Assembly (NCBI GenBank): GCA_963971405.1
Contig: OZ020491.1
Location: 10,596,855 to 10,660,854 of the forward strand
From: Psococerastis gibbosa
Taxonomy: Eukaryota; Arthropoda; Insecta; Psocodea; Psocidae
DNA length: 64,000 bases
Direction of reading: 5' to 3'
The position numbers and the translations under genes are program-made. Below, piece after piece: positions 51,269 to 63,260 of the stretch (position 1 is its first letter; every line of letters starts with the position of its first letter). Under the pieces are notes generated by a model. It was not told the DNA's origin. It saw only the letters and a program-made list of their open reading frames with translations, and searched no databases.

Positions 51269-51427
51269 CTGGGGTCGGGAACCTTTTTTTTACATGGTGC
51301 CAATTTTCACGGTTCTAGCGACTCCCAAGCCTTCTGAGAGCCATTATAATTTATTTTCTGTGGAAGAGTAGGCGTCAAGCCTTTGCTGAGTGGAGCCACA
51401 CCAGCCGCCAGGTGTTCCCGACCTCTG
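51269..51427. mobile_element. Short hAT-like MITE with 8-bp duplication
   Basis: Ends CTGGGGTCGGGAAC and GTTCCCGACCTCTG are inverted. Flanks GACTAGGT (51261-51268) and GACTATGT (51428-51435) agree at 7 of 8 bases. 159 bp, non-coding. Confidence 0.75.
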
Positions 51428-51441
51428 GACTATGTTACCGA

Positions 51442-51638
51442 TTTTTTTTTTTTTTTTTTTTTTATAAAAAGGTTAATCGCATACAAGCAATTCAATGAAT
51501 GTATCCGATTGACCTCTTCAGTCGCCTCACTAAGTTACCTAATAGGTACTTGTGTCAAGTTACGACACGTCTCCGATCGCATGGCGTGTAGAGACTCGCA
51601 CAAGTACAAGCACGCTACCACCTGGCCATCGAAGTCGA
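51442..51638 (-). mobile_element. SINE-B copy, minus strand
   Basis: Starts with a 22-bp T run (the poly-A tail in reverse). Ends at GGCCATCGAAGTCG, the complement of the SINE-B head. It carries the ACGACACGTCTCCGATCGCA block. It faces away from the next copy. Confidence 0.75.
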
Positions 51639-51766
51639 TACATGCATATACCAAAAGTAAAAAAATTAATGGTGGTATTTTAAATGTATTCTCTATGCTT
51701 TATGCCCCTGCTGAAATACGCAGCTAAAATGGCGCTAATTTGAGCTTTAATGTCATAAAAATTTCC

Positions 51767-51957
51767 TCGAGTGGCAAGGTGGTAGCGTGCTTGTACTTGT
51801 GCGAGTATCTGCACACCTTGCGGTTGGAGACGTGTCGCAACTCAACACAAGTACCTATTAGGTGACTTAGTGAGGCGATTGAAAAGATTAATTGGATACA
51901 TTCATTAAATTGTTTGTACGCGACTTAACCTATTTATTTAAAAAAAAAAAAAAAAAA
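51767..51957 (+). mobile_element. SINE-B copy, plus strand
   Basis: TGGCAAGGTGGTAGCGTGCT, GTCGCAACTCAACACAAGTA and GATTAATTGGATACATTCAT are followed by an A-run tail. Together with the reverse copy it forms a large inverted pair about 130 bp apart. Confidence 0.8.
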
Positions 51958-52336
51958 GTTAGTTTTAATAATATGCCCTTTAAATTGTTGCTGAACCTAT
52001 GCTTAATTTTTATTCTGTAATATCTTACCTCAGGTAAGTGCGCTGCCCCGGGAAGACAAAGACACCGGATCAAATCCAGTTCTCGTTCTTTTTTTTCCAT
52101 ATATTCCTTTCTCTAATTTAAACTGATCTTTGTACAATATATATCATTGTATTACTCTAACTACTCCTAGAAGTGATCATGTGTGTGTTTGTTGTATAAT
52201 TATACTCTTCTAATGTTGCGCTAGAGATGGAGACCCCGCGTGAAGAAAATTTTTTCTCGGTTATGGAAAATTGTACTGAAATGTATTGAGATATCATGAT
52301 TACAATGAGAAAGTAATTGGGAGGTATTCAAAACCT

Positions 52337-52372
<36 letters not shown>

Positions 52373-52469
52373 CATTTTTGGAGATCGCTTTTGCTTGCTA
52401 ACTATTGCCATTATTGTAAGCTGCATTAAGGCATGTCCCACCATCGCTTGAAATGTCTTGGTATGGAAT

Positions 52470-52545
52470 ACTGCAGGGCACCGCCATACATTGGAAGATG
52501 TCGGTGTCCCACAGTATTGTGCAGTATTCCTTACATGGACTTTTC
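52470..52545. repeat. Short hairpin repeat
   Basis: AATACTGCAGGGCACCGCCA is mirrored by GTCCCACAGTATT and the nearby TGCAGTATTCC. Related to 50025-50165. Confidence 0.45.
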
Positions 52546-52614
52546 AAATGACGTGAAATGAAAAACGACTTTATATTAGACGAGCTTTAGCCCCAAAGGG
52601 CTACTCTACCAGCG

Positions 52615-52765
52615 GGCCTACAATAGCGATTAGTATTACCTTATTCTTGGGGTTAAAAATGAAAACAAAACAATTTTGAGTAACACTTCCACATCCATTA
52701 TAAAATTGTCTTGTTTACATTTTTAATCCCAGGCTATGATTAAACTTCATCGCCATAATAGCCCC
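52615..52765. mobile_element. Worn family B MITE
   Basis: CGATTAGTATTACC, CCATTATAAAATTGTCTTGT and CATCGCCATAATAG recall B blocks in the right order, but the termini are eroded. It is the oldest-looking B copy here. Confidence 0.5.
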
Positions 52766-53683
52766 GCAGCTAACCTTAGTAGATTTAGTAGATATTTCCT
52801 ATCTCAGAGTACCTAGATCTGTCTTTTTTTAAATGTTTTCATTTAATTAACCATGTAAGCGCCCGTTGTGGGAGCGGGCCTGCCGCAAAAGAAACATAAG
52901 AAATCTGTGCTGTTTGTTTATTTACATGGAACTTTTTTTAAGAAAAGTTTCACGAAAAAATAACTTTCCTAGTGTAAACACAGAAGCTTCTATTCCTATG
53001 TTTATCTCACGCCAGACCGCTCTTCCAGCCGCCTATATAAATGGGCCCTAAGTTACTAAAGATATAGTCCATCCAATTTGTGAAATACTGTCTCATCATG
53101 CTAGGTATCTGTTCTTTTTTCATACATCTTTTGGTTCTGCTGTTTTATCCATAAATTTGAAAATTTGGTACGGTGTACCTTAACTTTTATCTCTTATCAC
53201 TTTAACGGAAAAACTTACCACGATAGCTTAAAACAATCCTTTTATACAGTAAAATATGTACTACAACCCTGGGACATTGAAGTTGGAACCCCTTGTATTT
53301 TAACAGTGTTAATATTTTTGAATTTTTGTTTTCATAAAGTTCTGATTTAATTAGAGAAAAAAGTACATAAATGGGTTGATAGAGGCATCATACGCATCTT
53401 GCTCCTTTTGAAATTATGTAGTTTTTTTTGTAATTAAATCAGAATTATGAAAAAATGGTACCTTCAAAGCCCCCCTCCCCTCGGTTCAAGGGCTACGGGT
53501 AAGGACTTTGATATGTTCACCGCCTAACTAGTCTAAACAAAGTTATGAAGTCAATACCAAACAGTTTCTTCAATACCTTTTTGTTGCCTGTACTAGTAAT
53601 ACTATATACTATGTACTATTTACATAATATGTTATAGTCCTATACAACAGGGAAAGGCTAAACCTTCAATATTTATTCAATCC

Positions 53684-54434
53684 TTAAGAGGACATGCTAC
53701 GTAGAAAATGAGCACCCCAAAATTTGTTGTTTTTATTGACTTTTAATTTTTTATTTAATTAACAAAGCAAGTCATTAAAGATTGGGCTCATGGAAGTTGT
53801 AGAAGACTACTTCATGCATAATTTAATAGGAAATATTAAATTTTTGGTACCTTAGTTCTTCCATAAATACCAGAACAGACAGTACAGGACTACAATTTCG
53901 CGTATTCTGGGATTTTTGGAAGAACTACAAAACCGAAAAGTAAAAATACTCGAATATGTGATGCACGAAGTAGTCTTCTACAACTTCCATGGGCCAAATT
54001 TTTAATAACTTGCTGAGTTAATTGAATAAAAAATGAAAAGTATTTAATTTTGGGGTGCCACTTTTCTTTTAAGAGGATATGCTACGTAGAAAATTGGCAC
54101 CCCAAAATTTTCATTTTTATTTAATTAACTCAGCAAGTTATAAGAAATCTAAGTTGTAAAAGACTACTTTGTGCATCATATAATCGGGTAATTTTACTTT
54201 TCGGTTTTGTAGTTCTTACAAAAATCCCAGAATACGCGAAATTTTAGTCCTGTCTGGTGTGCATGAAAGAACTAAGGTACCAAAAATTTAATATTTCCCA
54301 TTATAGTATGATACATGAAGTAGTCTTCTACAACTTCCATGAGCCTCTTTTATGACTTGCTTTGTTAATTAAATAAAAAATACGAAGTCAATAATAACAA
54401 CAAATTTTGGGGTGCTCATTTCTACGTAGCATGT
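53684..54434. repeat. Family F double palindrome, about 750 bp
   Basis: Four alternating arms: each half (53684-54070 and 54072-54434) is itself a hairpin starting near CATGCTACGTAGAAAA and GCACCCCAAAATTT. The halves are also similar to each other. AAGTAGTCTTCTACAACTTC marks the inner arms. No reading frame. Confidence 0.75.
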
Positions 54435-55940
54435 CAATTATTTTTAAATAAATAACAGATTTGGGGTTATCCAGGGGTGGCCAATATCTACATTCAGCAT
54501 CCGTAATTGATATCAATTATTTCTAGAAAACCATTTGATGTGACTTCCCATTGCAAAACACTATCGCTTACCTATATGCATTACTACGCACGAAAAACCA
54601 GCAATTACGCAGGTTTGTCCTACATACTAATGCCTTTATTTTTATTATGAAGGCCAATCTTGTTGATTGTGTTATCATTAGGACTGCCACTAGGAAGTGT
54701 GTTCGTTGTCAAGTCATTCTGTGACATAAGGCCTCGGTTCCCACCACTGTGTCTGTCTGGTGAGTTGTATTGACTTGTTATACAACTTGGATTCTGTATA
54801 GGAGAGAAATGGCCGATTTCGCGCCAAATAAACGTGTAATTTGAATTTGAACTAATGACACGACCATGAGCAACATTCAACTGACTTATGCCAATTAGAA
54901 GTGTTGTCGTTTCTTTAATTATACGATACATTTTGAGACAGAGTTTTCATATTTTGTAAACAAAGTAAGGCATTTTGACTAAATTAATTCATTTATTGTT
55001 CCACGGCCGGAAAGGATAATGGCTTTATGAAAAATTAATAAAAAAAAATACAAGCTATCTTTTACCCGACTTATTACTGATTTTCATAGAAATCTCTATA
55101 ATCAACTTTATCGCGTTTTTATATTTAAACGATAATAATGCACGTTATAGAAAATTTACTTGTATTTTAAGCTTTTAAATTTATACATTTTGTTGTGTAT
55201 TTTCATAAGGGAGGTCATTATATTATTTATTTTTTATCAAAATGGCTGGGACTTCCCTTTGTTCAATGAATAGTTTGACAAATTTCGAACACACCCAGTG
55301 ATGATCCCTTAAGCTGTCACATTTTTACTTTCTAATACATGTTTTCATTTAAAAACATAATAATAAATTAATATTAATAATATTTTACGTTGGTGAATTA
55401 TGACACTTGTATAGACTACGTTATGCGTACATGTACATAAAATAGCAATAAACTGTTTTCATCCTCGAGCGATGTTTTTATACCTAATATGAAAATACAT
55501 GAAACCAAAAGTAAATTTAATTGCACCAAAAATTAAAAATTAATTAGTTTGAGATGGAAAAGCAGTCATCTATATACTGTACATGTACATGGATCTTAAT
55601 ATTTGTTTTATACTACAGTATGCACAAAATATACTGCCTGCACACCAAACCAAGCCTATTCAAACCCACAGTATTGCACTGCACACAAACATACAACACT
55701 TAAGCGTAGCGTAGCGTTATGATTAAAAAAAAAATAGAAAATGAAATAAAATTATGCCAGGTTATGGTGACGCGACGTTACCACTATGGTGACCATTGTT
55801 TTCGAAAAGAGCTTTATATAGGGGGGAAGGGCAGTCACTTCAGGCGAAAAATATATTTTCTGATTTCTGGGACTCTCACCACGTGTCCTTTGACCAGCCA
55901 TAAAAAGGCGTAGCAGGTGGCCTTAGAATATATAAATATA

Positions 55941-56106
55941 TATTTTTTTTAAATATAAAATGGTTAATCGCAAAAAGAAAAATTAATGAATGTATCTTAT
56001 TGACCTCTTCAGTCGCCTCTATAGGTTAGTAGTACCCGTGTTGCGTTACGACACGTATCCGATCGCATGGCTTGTAGAGACTCGCTTGCCTTGCCATCGA
56101 AGTCGA
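55941..56106 (-). mobile_element. SINE-B copy, minus strand, worn
   Basis: TTGACCTCTTCAGTCGCCTC, ACGACACGTATCCGATCGCA and GCCATCGAAGTCG match the complement of SINE-B. The poly-A tail is short and decayed. Confidence 0.7.
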
Positions 56107-56771
56107 TTATTTTATATTTTGGCAGGTTCGAATGTCCCATTACTCATATATAGAACACTATAGACAAACCTGGTACTGGACGTCTGCTTTGTCAAGTAAA
56201 ACAGGTTCTTTCATATTGCTATATTTAAGACAATACGTTTTATCTTGTTTTTGCCATCTGCATAATATGCTTTGTAAAATCGACCAATAAGGCAACTACC
56301 ATCGTGACTGACGGTAATGAAGAATTCTGTTACAAAACATAACATTCCTCTAATCCTCTACAATGAGGTTCTGTAGGGACAGTTTCGGTCACTAGGTTCG
56401 CTGACGGCAAACCGATATCCATATTATTCAAAATGGCCGCCGTTTGCATGGGAAAGCTAAGCTCTTAGCATCTAATTAATTCTTTTAATATTTTTTATAA
56501 TATTTTTACTATGCCTGGACCTTATTTCGCTGCATATAATTTAATATATATATATTCTCCATGATTTATAGAAAAATATCACTTTAAAATAATACATAAA
56601 TAAAATAATTTTAAAATAGTATTGAAGCTTATGGAAAAATCAACGCTTTGATATCAGTGCAACTGGTGCTGCCATCTACAAAATGACGTCACAAATGAAC
56701 CTCATTAAGTGTATTTTCAAAAATTCACAAAATGGTTGCTATGTGCAAGCCGTCATTCTGCACTTATACTA

Positions 56772-56850
56772 TACAACCCTGGGACATTGAAGTTGGACCA
56801 CCTTGCATTTTAACAGTGATAAACTTCAATGTCCCAGGGTTGTACTTCTT
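56772..56850. mobile_element. Tiny hairpin MITE with related end at 53258
   Basis: TACAACCCTGGGACATTGAA and its complement are the two ends of a roughly 76-bp element. The same left end followed by similar DNA occurs at 53258-53310 without its partner. Confidence 0.65.
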
Positions 56851-57155
56851 GAACTGGAATTGGTAGAATCGTAGAATGAAATCACAATACATAATATTTA
56901 ATATCAGAGACTGCACATATTATTGCAACAGTGAGTCAATATTTTTATCACAGATTACTTCATACTTTAATCTATCTGACTCAACAATCCATTGAGTAAT
57001 TCTTCTCTGATTGCTGTAGGCCTAGCATCAACGTAAAAGAATACCTTATCCGGAAATAAGTGTAAAGTAAGTTATCCTTAATAAACCTCAAAGAATGTAA
57101 ATAGGGCTGAACTGCAGGCTACTAGCGGGGTCGCAGGATGGCGAAAAGGCCACCA

Positions 57156-57777
57156 GCAGCCTGATCGTGGCGATTATAATACCGGTATTTATTTAAGGCC
57201 AAACCGGAGGGGGTCACGTGACTGGCCTGGAAATGACTTTGCAGGGGGTTCCTAATACAGTTCTTAAACCGCAGGGGCATAGTAATAATCGATAGGAGGG
57301 GCTAGTATACGCGTAGACATGCTTAAGCTATCCAGCCAAACTAAAATTACTATTACTATAGGTCTCAAATTCGTGCATGAAGCATTTAAAAACATACCTC
57401 TTAGAACATTTTTACGTGCCCCACAGGGAAGAAAAACCTCCAACTTTTGCAATTAAATGCATATGCCTGGAAATATGAACACTTAATTGGACTGTAAAGC
57501 GCTAGCAATAGGTAAAACTGCAATTATTTGAAATAATACAGGTGAAATAAGTAAGGTATATTATGGCTCCCGCCGCTCCAGTTCTATTATATTTCTATGT
57601 ATTCAACACTCAACGCTCAAGGTCACAACTCCCCGGTTTGGCCTTAATCCCCTGGTATTAAAAATGTAAACAAACAAGTTTTGAATAGCCCTTTCCATTA
57701 TAAAATTACCTTGTTTACATTTTTAATACCAGGGGATTAAATAAATACCGGTATTATAATCGCCATGATCAGGCTGC
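57156..57777. mobile_element. Family B MITE split by a TTAA-flanked element
   Basis: GCAGCCTGATCGTGGCGATT at the left and its complement at the right. The B sequence CCGGTATTTATTTAA stops at 57196 and TTAATCCCCTGG resumes at 57644, exactly where the copy at 47505 is continuous. Confidence 0.85.
57197..57643. mobile_element. Nested element with GGCCAAACCGG ends and TTAA flanks
   Basis: GGCCAAACCGG begins the element and CCGGTTTGGCC ends it, with TTAA at 57193-57196 and 57644-57647. TTAA is the piggyBac duplication. A 3-bp TTA/TAA reading (Harbinger-like) cannot be excluded because the edges are symmetrical. 447 bp with no transposase frame. Confidence 0.8.
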
Positions 57778-58198
57778 TGATATGATGGCTAGTTTGCAAA
57801 TATAATGAGTTAGCAGTCCCTGACCAAGCAGCGGCATAATTGGAGGGTGTGGTGGCAAATCTGGTGGTGCAGGCTTGTCTAGAAAAATCCACAGTAGCCC
57901 GAGGATGATTATTTAACGGGGCGAATAGTTGCCTTTTAGTTAAATAATTAAATAAATAAGCATTTATTTGCAAACAGACAAAGTCCAATAATATGCAAAT
58001 CTTAACTATGTATATCATGCTTATTTACATGTGTGATACATAGCTATTATAAAATTATAATTATAAGCAGTATACATCTAGTTAACAATGTGAAGATTAA
58101 TTAGATAAATTGCATACATATTATCTAGTTGGTTAGTAATGATAAAAGTAATAATATCAGCCAATACATATCTTTCTTATACATCTTCGGCGCCCATT

Positions 58199-58570
58199 CC
58201 ATTGACCGGCTAGGGCTATTTCCAAGACGGTGACGTGGTAGCAGACACTCAAGACTTAGGTAGCGTCTCCACCGACCTCGCATTGCAGATTGCAAGTGAT
58301 ATTGACGGAAATGTTTGTTTTTCTTTTTATAGAAATCTATTAAAATGTTTGTAATTAACTTATCCCATGAAGCCATTTTTTAATTTTAGTTTGTTTGTTT
58401 GTGATTTTATTGTATGATCATTGATCAATTTTAACTATGGCATAGAGGAAAATAAACATTTCCGTCAATTCTGCAATGCGAGGTCGGTGGAAACGCCACC
58501 TAAGTCTTGAGTGTCTGCTACCACGTCACCGTTTTGGAAATAGCCCCAGCCGGTCAATGGAATGGGCCCC
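58199..58570. mobile_element. Large family A MITE with about 110-bp inverted ends
   Basis: GGCGCCCATTCCATTGACCG, GGTAGCAGACACTCAAGACT and CCACCGACCTCGCATTGCAG are mirrored on the right. It shares its arms with the copy at 61962, including the inner TTGATCAATTTTAACTATGG. Confidence 0.8.
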
Positions 58571-58796
58571 TTAACTAAGTCTTTATAATTTATAAATGGT
58601 AAATTATAAATAGTTTAATAGTTGGGGCGATGTTGGGCTACTCATTAAACCACCGAAAAATGAATTATTATTTTTTGGCTCCGCTGTAGTGGGACTACAT
58701 TGTATAGAAGGGCTTCATAGTTTCAAATTTTACCCGGCAATGTTGGCTGCCATTTAAATAGAAATGCATTTTTTGTATTAATTTAACAGGGTTATC

Positions 58797-58920
58797 AGAC
58801 GTCCTCCTTTTGGAGGACATATCCTCCTTTTTGCCAATGTGTCCTCCTGTCCTCCAAAGCGAATAAAATGTCCTCCTTTTTCGCCTTATTTAATACTGAA
58901 AAAAAAAATCCTAGTTTAAA
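58797..58920 (+). mobile_element. Left end of a hAT-like element
   Basis: CAGGGTTATCAGACGTCCTC followed by GGAGGACAT forms a subterminal hairpin and TCCTCCTTTT repeats. This is a familiar hAT terminal type. No right end was found. Confidence 0.4.
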
Positions 58921-59648
58921 AATTATTTCATCAAAATTAGACATAAATTTGCAACATCTCAATTTTTTTTCAAAAAAGTCGTGGAATTAACACATTTAGC
59001 GCCAATTTTATTGCACTTTTTTCATTATTTTTGTGTTATTAATTTAATAACACAATAAATGTGTGCCTCAAAAGATTAATGCGGTTTCATTTGCACTTTG
59101 TGAGCGGTCATGTTTCTGAGCCATGTTACATAAGAAACTACAGTAAACTTTCAGTAATTCCTTATATGTTAAATATGTTAAATGAAACTTGACACAATCA
59201 TGCACGTAATGTGTTATTTTTAAAATTCAACCGTGAGCCAAATGTAATCAACTTAAACTGTAATGTGCCTAATTTTTCATCAGGGTTGTTGTAATTGTTT
59301 ACTGATTACGTGATGACGGTGTCAAACAAAAAATCTCAATGTTGTAAGTTAAGGGTGGACTATTCCTATTAAGCGCGAAAACGACCCGAAGCTTAGCGGC
59401 CATATACTGTATATTTTTAACCATAATTTTAAATATAGAATTTTATTTTATTAAGTACCTGGCTACCTAATCTAGGTAAACTAGTTTCCCATCAAAGTTT
59501 GGTAGCCAGTCCTACAAAAAATTACTTTTCAATCCAATGTAAATTGTATAAGGTTTAGCCAGAAACAATGAATGGCGAGGCTATAATAAAAAGCATGTAA
59601 CGTGCGGTTTTTTTCTTTTCGAAAACGAAAAACTTCTTACCTGAAGCC

Positions 59649-61030
59649 AAGAACCGGTTTCTACTTCGTCCTTCCTGAGGTTTCTTGCCTCAGCTGTCGT
59701 AGACGTTGCGTAGCATTTGCTATTATTGCGGTTGAAACTTTGACTTCTACTTTGTAATCAAAATTCCCCCTAGTAGCGGAAATCTCTGGTCTGACCATGG
59801 CGCTAATAAAACTATAGAGCCACCATGTCGTATTTCGGCTGTGCTGGAGGACTGAAGCCACGACCACGCCCCCTCATAGGTGCATTTTGGCGGGAAATTC
59901 AAATTTAATAGTTTTATTAAATGTTTTCTTTATTGTTTTCTTTGTTGTTTCATATATTATTATATTTATTATTTACATTTATTACATATATTGTTTAAAA
60001 TTTAAATTAAAAGTACTGCAAGTTCTGCATTTAAAAAAAATATTATTATCTATAAGTAGGGAAAACTTTGATTAAAATATTGTTTAAAATATAAATTAAA
60101 TGTACTGCAAGTTCTGCTTATAAATATAATTGGTTACGTGGCATGATTTCCCGTTCTAAATAATCTTTAAATAATTTAATAAAAAATAAAATGTTACCGC
60201 GGTATCAAATGGCAAAAGGCTCAATCTGCTCCTATACTACGGAAATAGCCGAAGTCGAGTGGCTTCAATCCGAATGTTTTCGATGAGTCTATAGTTTTAC
60301 TATGTCTATGGGTCTGACTCACCCCATTTAGGTGCTACCCTATCCCAAATCGGTTTCTACTTCGTCCTTCCTGAGGTTTCTTGTCCCAGCCATCGTAGAT
60401 ATTGCGTGGACTTTGCTAATATTACGGTTGAAACTTTTACTTCTACTTTGTCATCAAAATTCCCCCTAGTAGCGGAGATCTCTGGTCTGACTCACCCCAT
60501 TAAGGTGCTACCCTATCCCAAATCGGTTTCTACTTCGTCCTTCCTGAAGTTTCTTGTCCCAGCCATCGTAGATATTGCGTGGACTAGGCTATTATTGCGG
60601 TTGAAACTTTGACTTCTACTTTGTCATCATAATTTCCCCTAGTAACGGAGATCTCTGGTCTGACTCACCCCATTAAGGTGCTACCCTATCCCAAATCGGT
60701 TTCTACTTCGTCCTTCCTGAGGTTTCTTGTCCCAGCCATCGTAGATATTGCGTGGACTTTGCTATTATTACGGTTGAAACTTTGACTTCTACTTTGTCAT
60801 CAAAATTCCCCCTAGTAACGGAGATCTCTGGTCTGACTCACCCCATTAAGGTGCTACCCTATCCCAAATCGGTTTCTACTTCGTCCTTCCTGAGGTTTCT
60901 TGTCCCAGCCATCGTAGATATTGCGTGGACTTTGCTATTATTACGGTTGAAACTTTGACTTCTACTTTGTCATCAAAATTCCCCCTAGTAACGGAGATCC
61001 CTGGTCTGACTCACCCCATTAAGGTACTAC
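59649..61030. repeat. 173-bp tandem array, about five copies, interrupted once
   Basis: CGGTTTCTACTTCGTCCTTC recurs at about 59654, 60350, 60523, 60696 and 60869, a 173-bp step among the last four. The first copy is more diverged and is cut by the hAT-like insertion. 173 is not a multiple of three, so no protein repeat is encoded across units. Confidence 0.9.
59796..60310. mobile_element. hAT-like element with perfect 8-bp duplication inside the tandem array
   Basis: GGTCTGAC stands at 59788-59795 and 60311-60318, while every other array unit has it once. The ends CATGGCGCTAATAAAACTAT and (complement) CATAGACATAGTAAAACTAT are inverted with few differences. 515 bp, no transposase frame. Confidence 0.85.
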
Positions 61031-61495
61031 TCGTATCGCTATGTCAATGCGTCATCGCGCTCATGCCTGAGTACGATCATTACTTATCTCGTTGGTCTAT
61101 TTTGGTAGGCAACTTTGAACTTACTGTATTGTGGTCCAATACCAAGCTGCTGCAGCTAATGTTGAACTGATAAGATTTATTATTGTGAGTCAATGCACCT
61201 ACAAGGTTGTCAACATCATCTGATATACTGTATAAGGAAGGTGCTAAATAAACAGATCAAACAGTCAAGGCTCCCCATATTGAAGTCAATAGTCTCTTAT
61301 GCTCATATATAGGTGAAGGTGTCTAAATAATTTAGGCCATCTAGCCCGTTAAGAGACAACCTGTGGGGGGGGGGGAGCCTTATAGGTGTATAAAATGAAA
61401 TATCAATCGCGGAGCTGTCAAAAATATCTGAGCAAACAGAAATATTTTTATTTTGATATGTGATATATTATGTTCCACTTTCTAAGGCCGGTATT

Positions 61496-61895
61496 CCACC
61501 AATTAATTTTACTTCAAATTTGATTTGAGATTATTGTTTTACTCTGTGACATTCTCCATTTTAATTTTCTCATGTTAAAATTGATCAATGATCATAGAAT
61601 AAAATCACGCAAACAGTAACAAACTAAAACTAAACAATGGCGTCATCTGGAGATGATACATAATTTAAATTAATTTTCTTGAACGAATTATTTCGTTGTT
61701 TAAATAATAAAATTTCTTGTAGATTATAAAATTAAAAGAAAAGAAAACTTACAAATTTGGAAAAAATGAAAACAAAAAAGATCAATTGTTGAAAACAAGT
61801 GGAAAGGGGTGTAAAAATAAATAATGCAACATTGATGATTTTCCGTCAATGACAAAATCAAATATGAAGTAAAATTGACCAGTGGAATACACGCC
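61496..61895. mobile_element. Family A member with TAA duplication
   Basis: GGCCGGTATTCCACCAATTA at the left and GACCAGTGGAATACACGCC at the right. TAA lies at 61493-61495 and 61896-61898. The interior TTGATCAATGATCATAGAAT resembles that of 58199. Confidence 0.75.
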
Positions 61896-61961
61896 TAACC
61901 CAGATTGGCCGCAATTTTTAAATTTGATTTGTACAAAAAACGATTGGTGTGGTAGTCCTCA

Positions 61962-62333
61962 GGCGCCATTCCACCGACCGGCTAGGGCTATTTACAAAAA
62001 CATTGACGTGGTAGCAGACATTCAAGACTTAGGCGGGGTTTCCACCGACCTCGCATTTCAGAATTGACGGAAATGTTTATTTTCCTCTATGCCATAGTTG
62101 AAATTGATCAATGATGATACAGTAAAATCACAAACAAACAAACTAAAATTAAAAAATGGCGTCATGGGATATGTTAAGTAATAGATTTCTATAAAAAGAA
62201 AAATTCTAATTTCCGTCAATGTCATTTGCATTCTGCAATGCGAGGTCGGTGGAAACGCCACCTAAGTCTTGAATGTCTGCTACCACGTTACCGTTTTTGT
62301 AAATAGCCCTAGCCGATCGGTGGAATGGGCGTC
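61962..62333. mobile_element. Large family A MITE
   Basis: GGCGCCATTCCACCGACCGG, GACGTGGTAGCAGACATTCA and CCACCGACCTCGCATTTCAG with mirrored right arm. Nearly collinear with 58199-58570 in the opposite orientation. Confidence 0.8.
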
Positions 62334-62342
62334 TAAGGAAGA

Positions 62343-62510
62343 TAGTGTCAATGTATGTCTCAGTATTGTAGCTCGTAGCCGGTGTGAGTTCGAGGACGTA
62401 GACCAGTTAGCCGGCAGCCAATTCATACGGAAACAATACTAGTAATCGGCAAAAATAGAAATACGGTCATTAGTAGGGCCTAAGTCTATAAAAAGTACTT
62501 AAAAAATAAT
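62343..62510 (+). repeat. Family E repeat copy
   Basis: GTGTCAATG, GTAGCTCGTAGCCGGTGTGA and CATACGGAAACAATACTAGT follow the family E order. This copy has GAGTTCGAGGAC where a Pol III B box would lie. Confidence 0.6.
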
Positions 62511-63260
62511 AAAAATAACATAACTTGTGCTTAATCTGAGCAGGATCTTTATTATACTGACATCACTGACGTGTGCCTTTGTGCATATGCAGCAAAGGCT
62601 GTATTTATACAACGCGGAAGTACAGCATATATGGGACACGAGTACTCAAGTACTTGGTCTAAGACGTCATGGCCAAGGCACTAAAAACAATGTGGGCCTG
62701 GATATGTACGGGCTTACGTAGTGACGCTCTCGCTCGGCAACCGGTTATAACATTGGCCGGTTTTATTAAGTACAAATCGGCGGACACCCCCACTACCCAT
62801 TTTTTGTTCTCATTCGCATTTCTCATGACATATTGACCATTGAGTCTTAAATTAGGTATGGTTAATGCAGAAGAAATGTTCCTCTACCTTTTGTATATCA
62901 CTACCCTAATTACAGGAGAGACAAAAAACATACAAACTTATGCAAGAAAGAAAATAATCCCAGCAATTTTCCATTCATGCTAATGTTTTTAACTAAGTAT
63001 ATGTCAAGGTGTCATAACATTTTCTTTGTTTTGCAGCTGGAGTTGATGCTATTTCCGCGGCAAATCAAAATCCTTATTTTATGACGTCATCAGGCAGGAT
63101 AAGGAAAAATTGAAAATATAAGAGCAAAATAGTAGGGTTTTACGCATTTTAATAGATTTAAAGTATACCTGTAGATTTTACAAAACTAAAACAGGAATGC
63201 TTATATTTATATTGCTGCAAAGGGGACCATGAAGTATGAACCACGTCTGACAATACATGT

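Noticed and set aside
54620-54931. 103-codon frame on the minus strand
   Set aside because: No domain, splice context or similarity was recognised; length is within chance for this much AT-rich sequence.
59886-59897. TTTGGCGGGAAA-type E2F site (also at 30365)
   Set aside because: The motif is a good E2F match, but both occurrences are in repeat or doubtful DNA far from any supported promoter.
60752-60958. Plus-strand frame of 68 codons repeated in the tandem array
   Set aside because: The 173-bp period changes frame in every unit, so the repeated frames arise from repeated DNA rather than a repeat protein.
63037-63111. Acceptor-like TTTTGCAG followed by an open frame, tested as TBL2 exon 3
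   Set aside because: The reading AGVDAISAANQNPYF has no WD-repeat character and hits a stop soon after.
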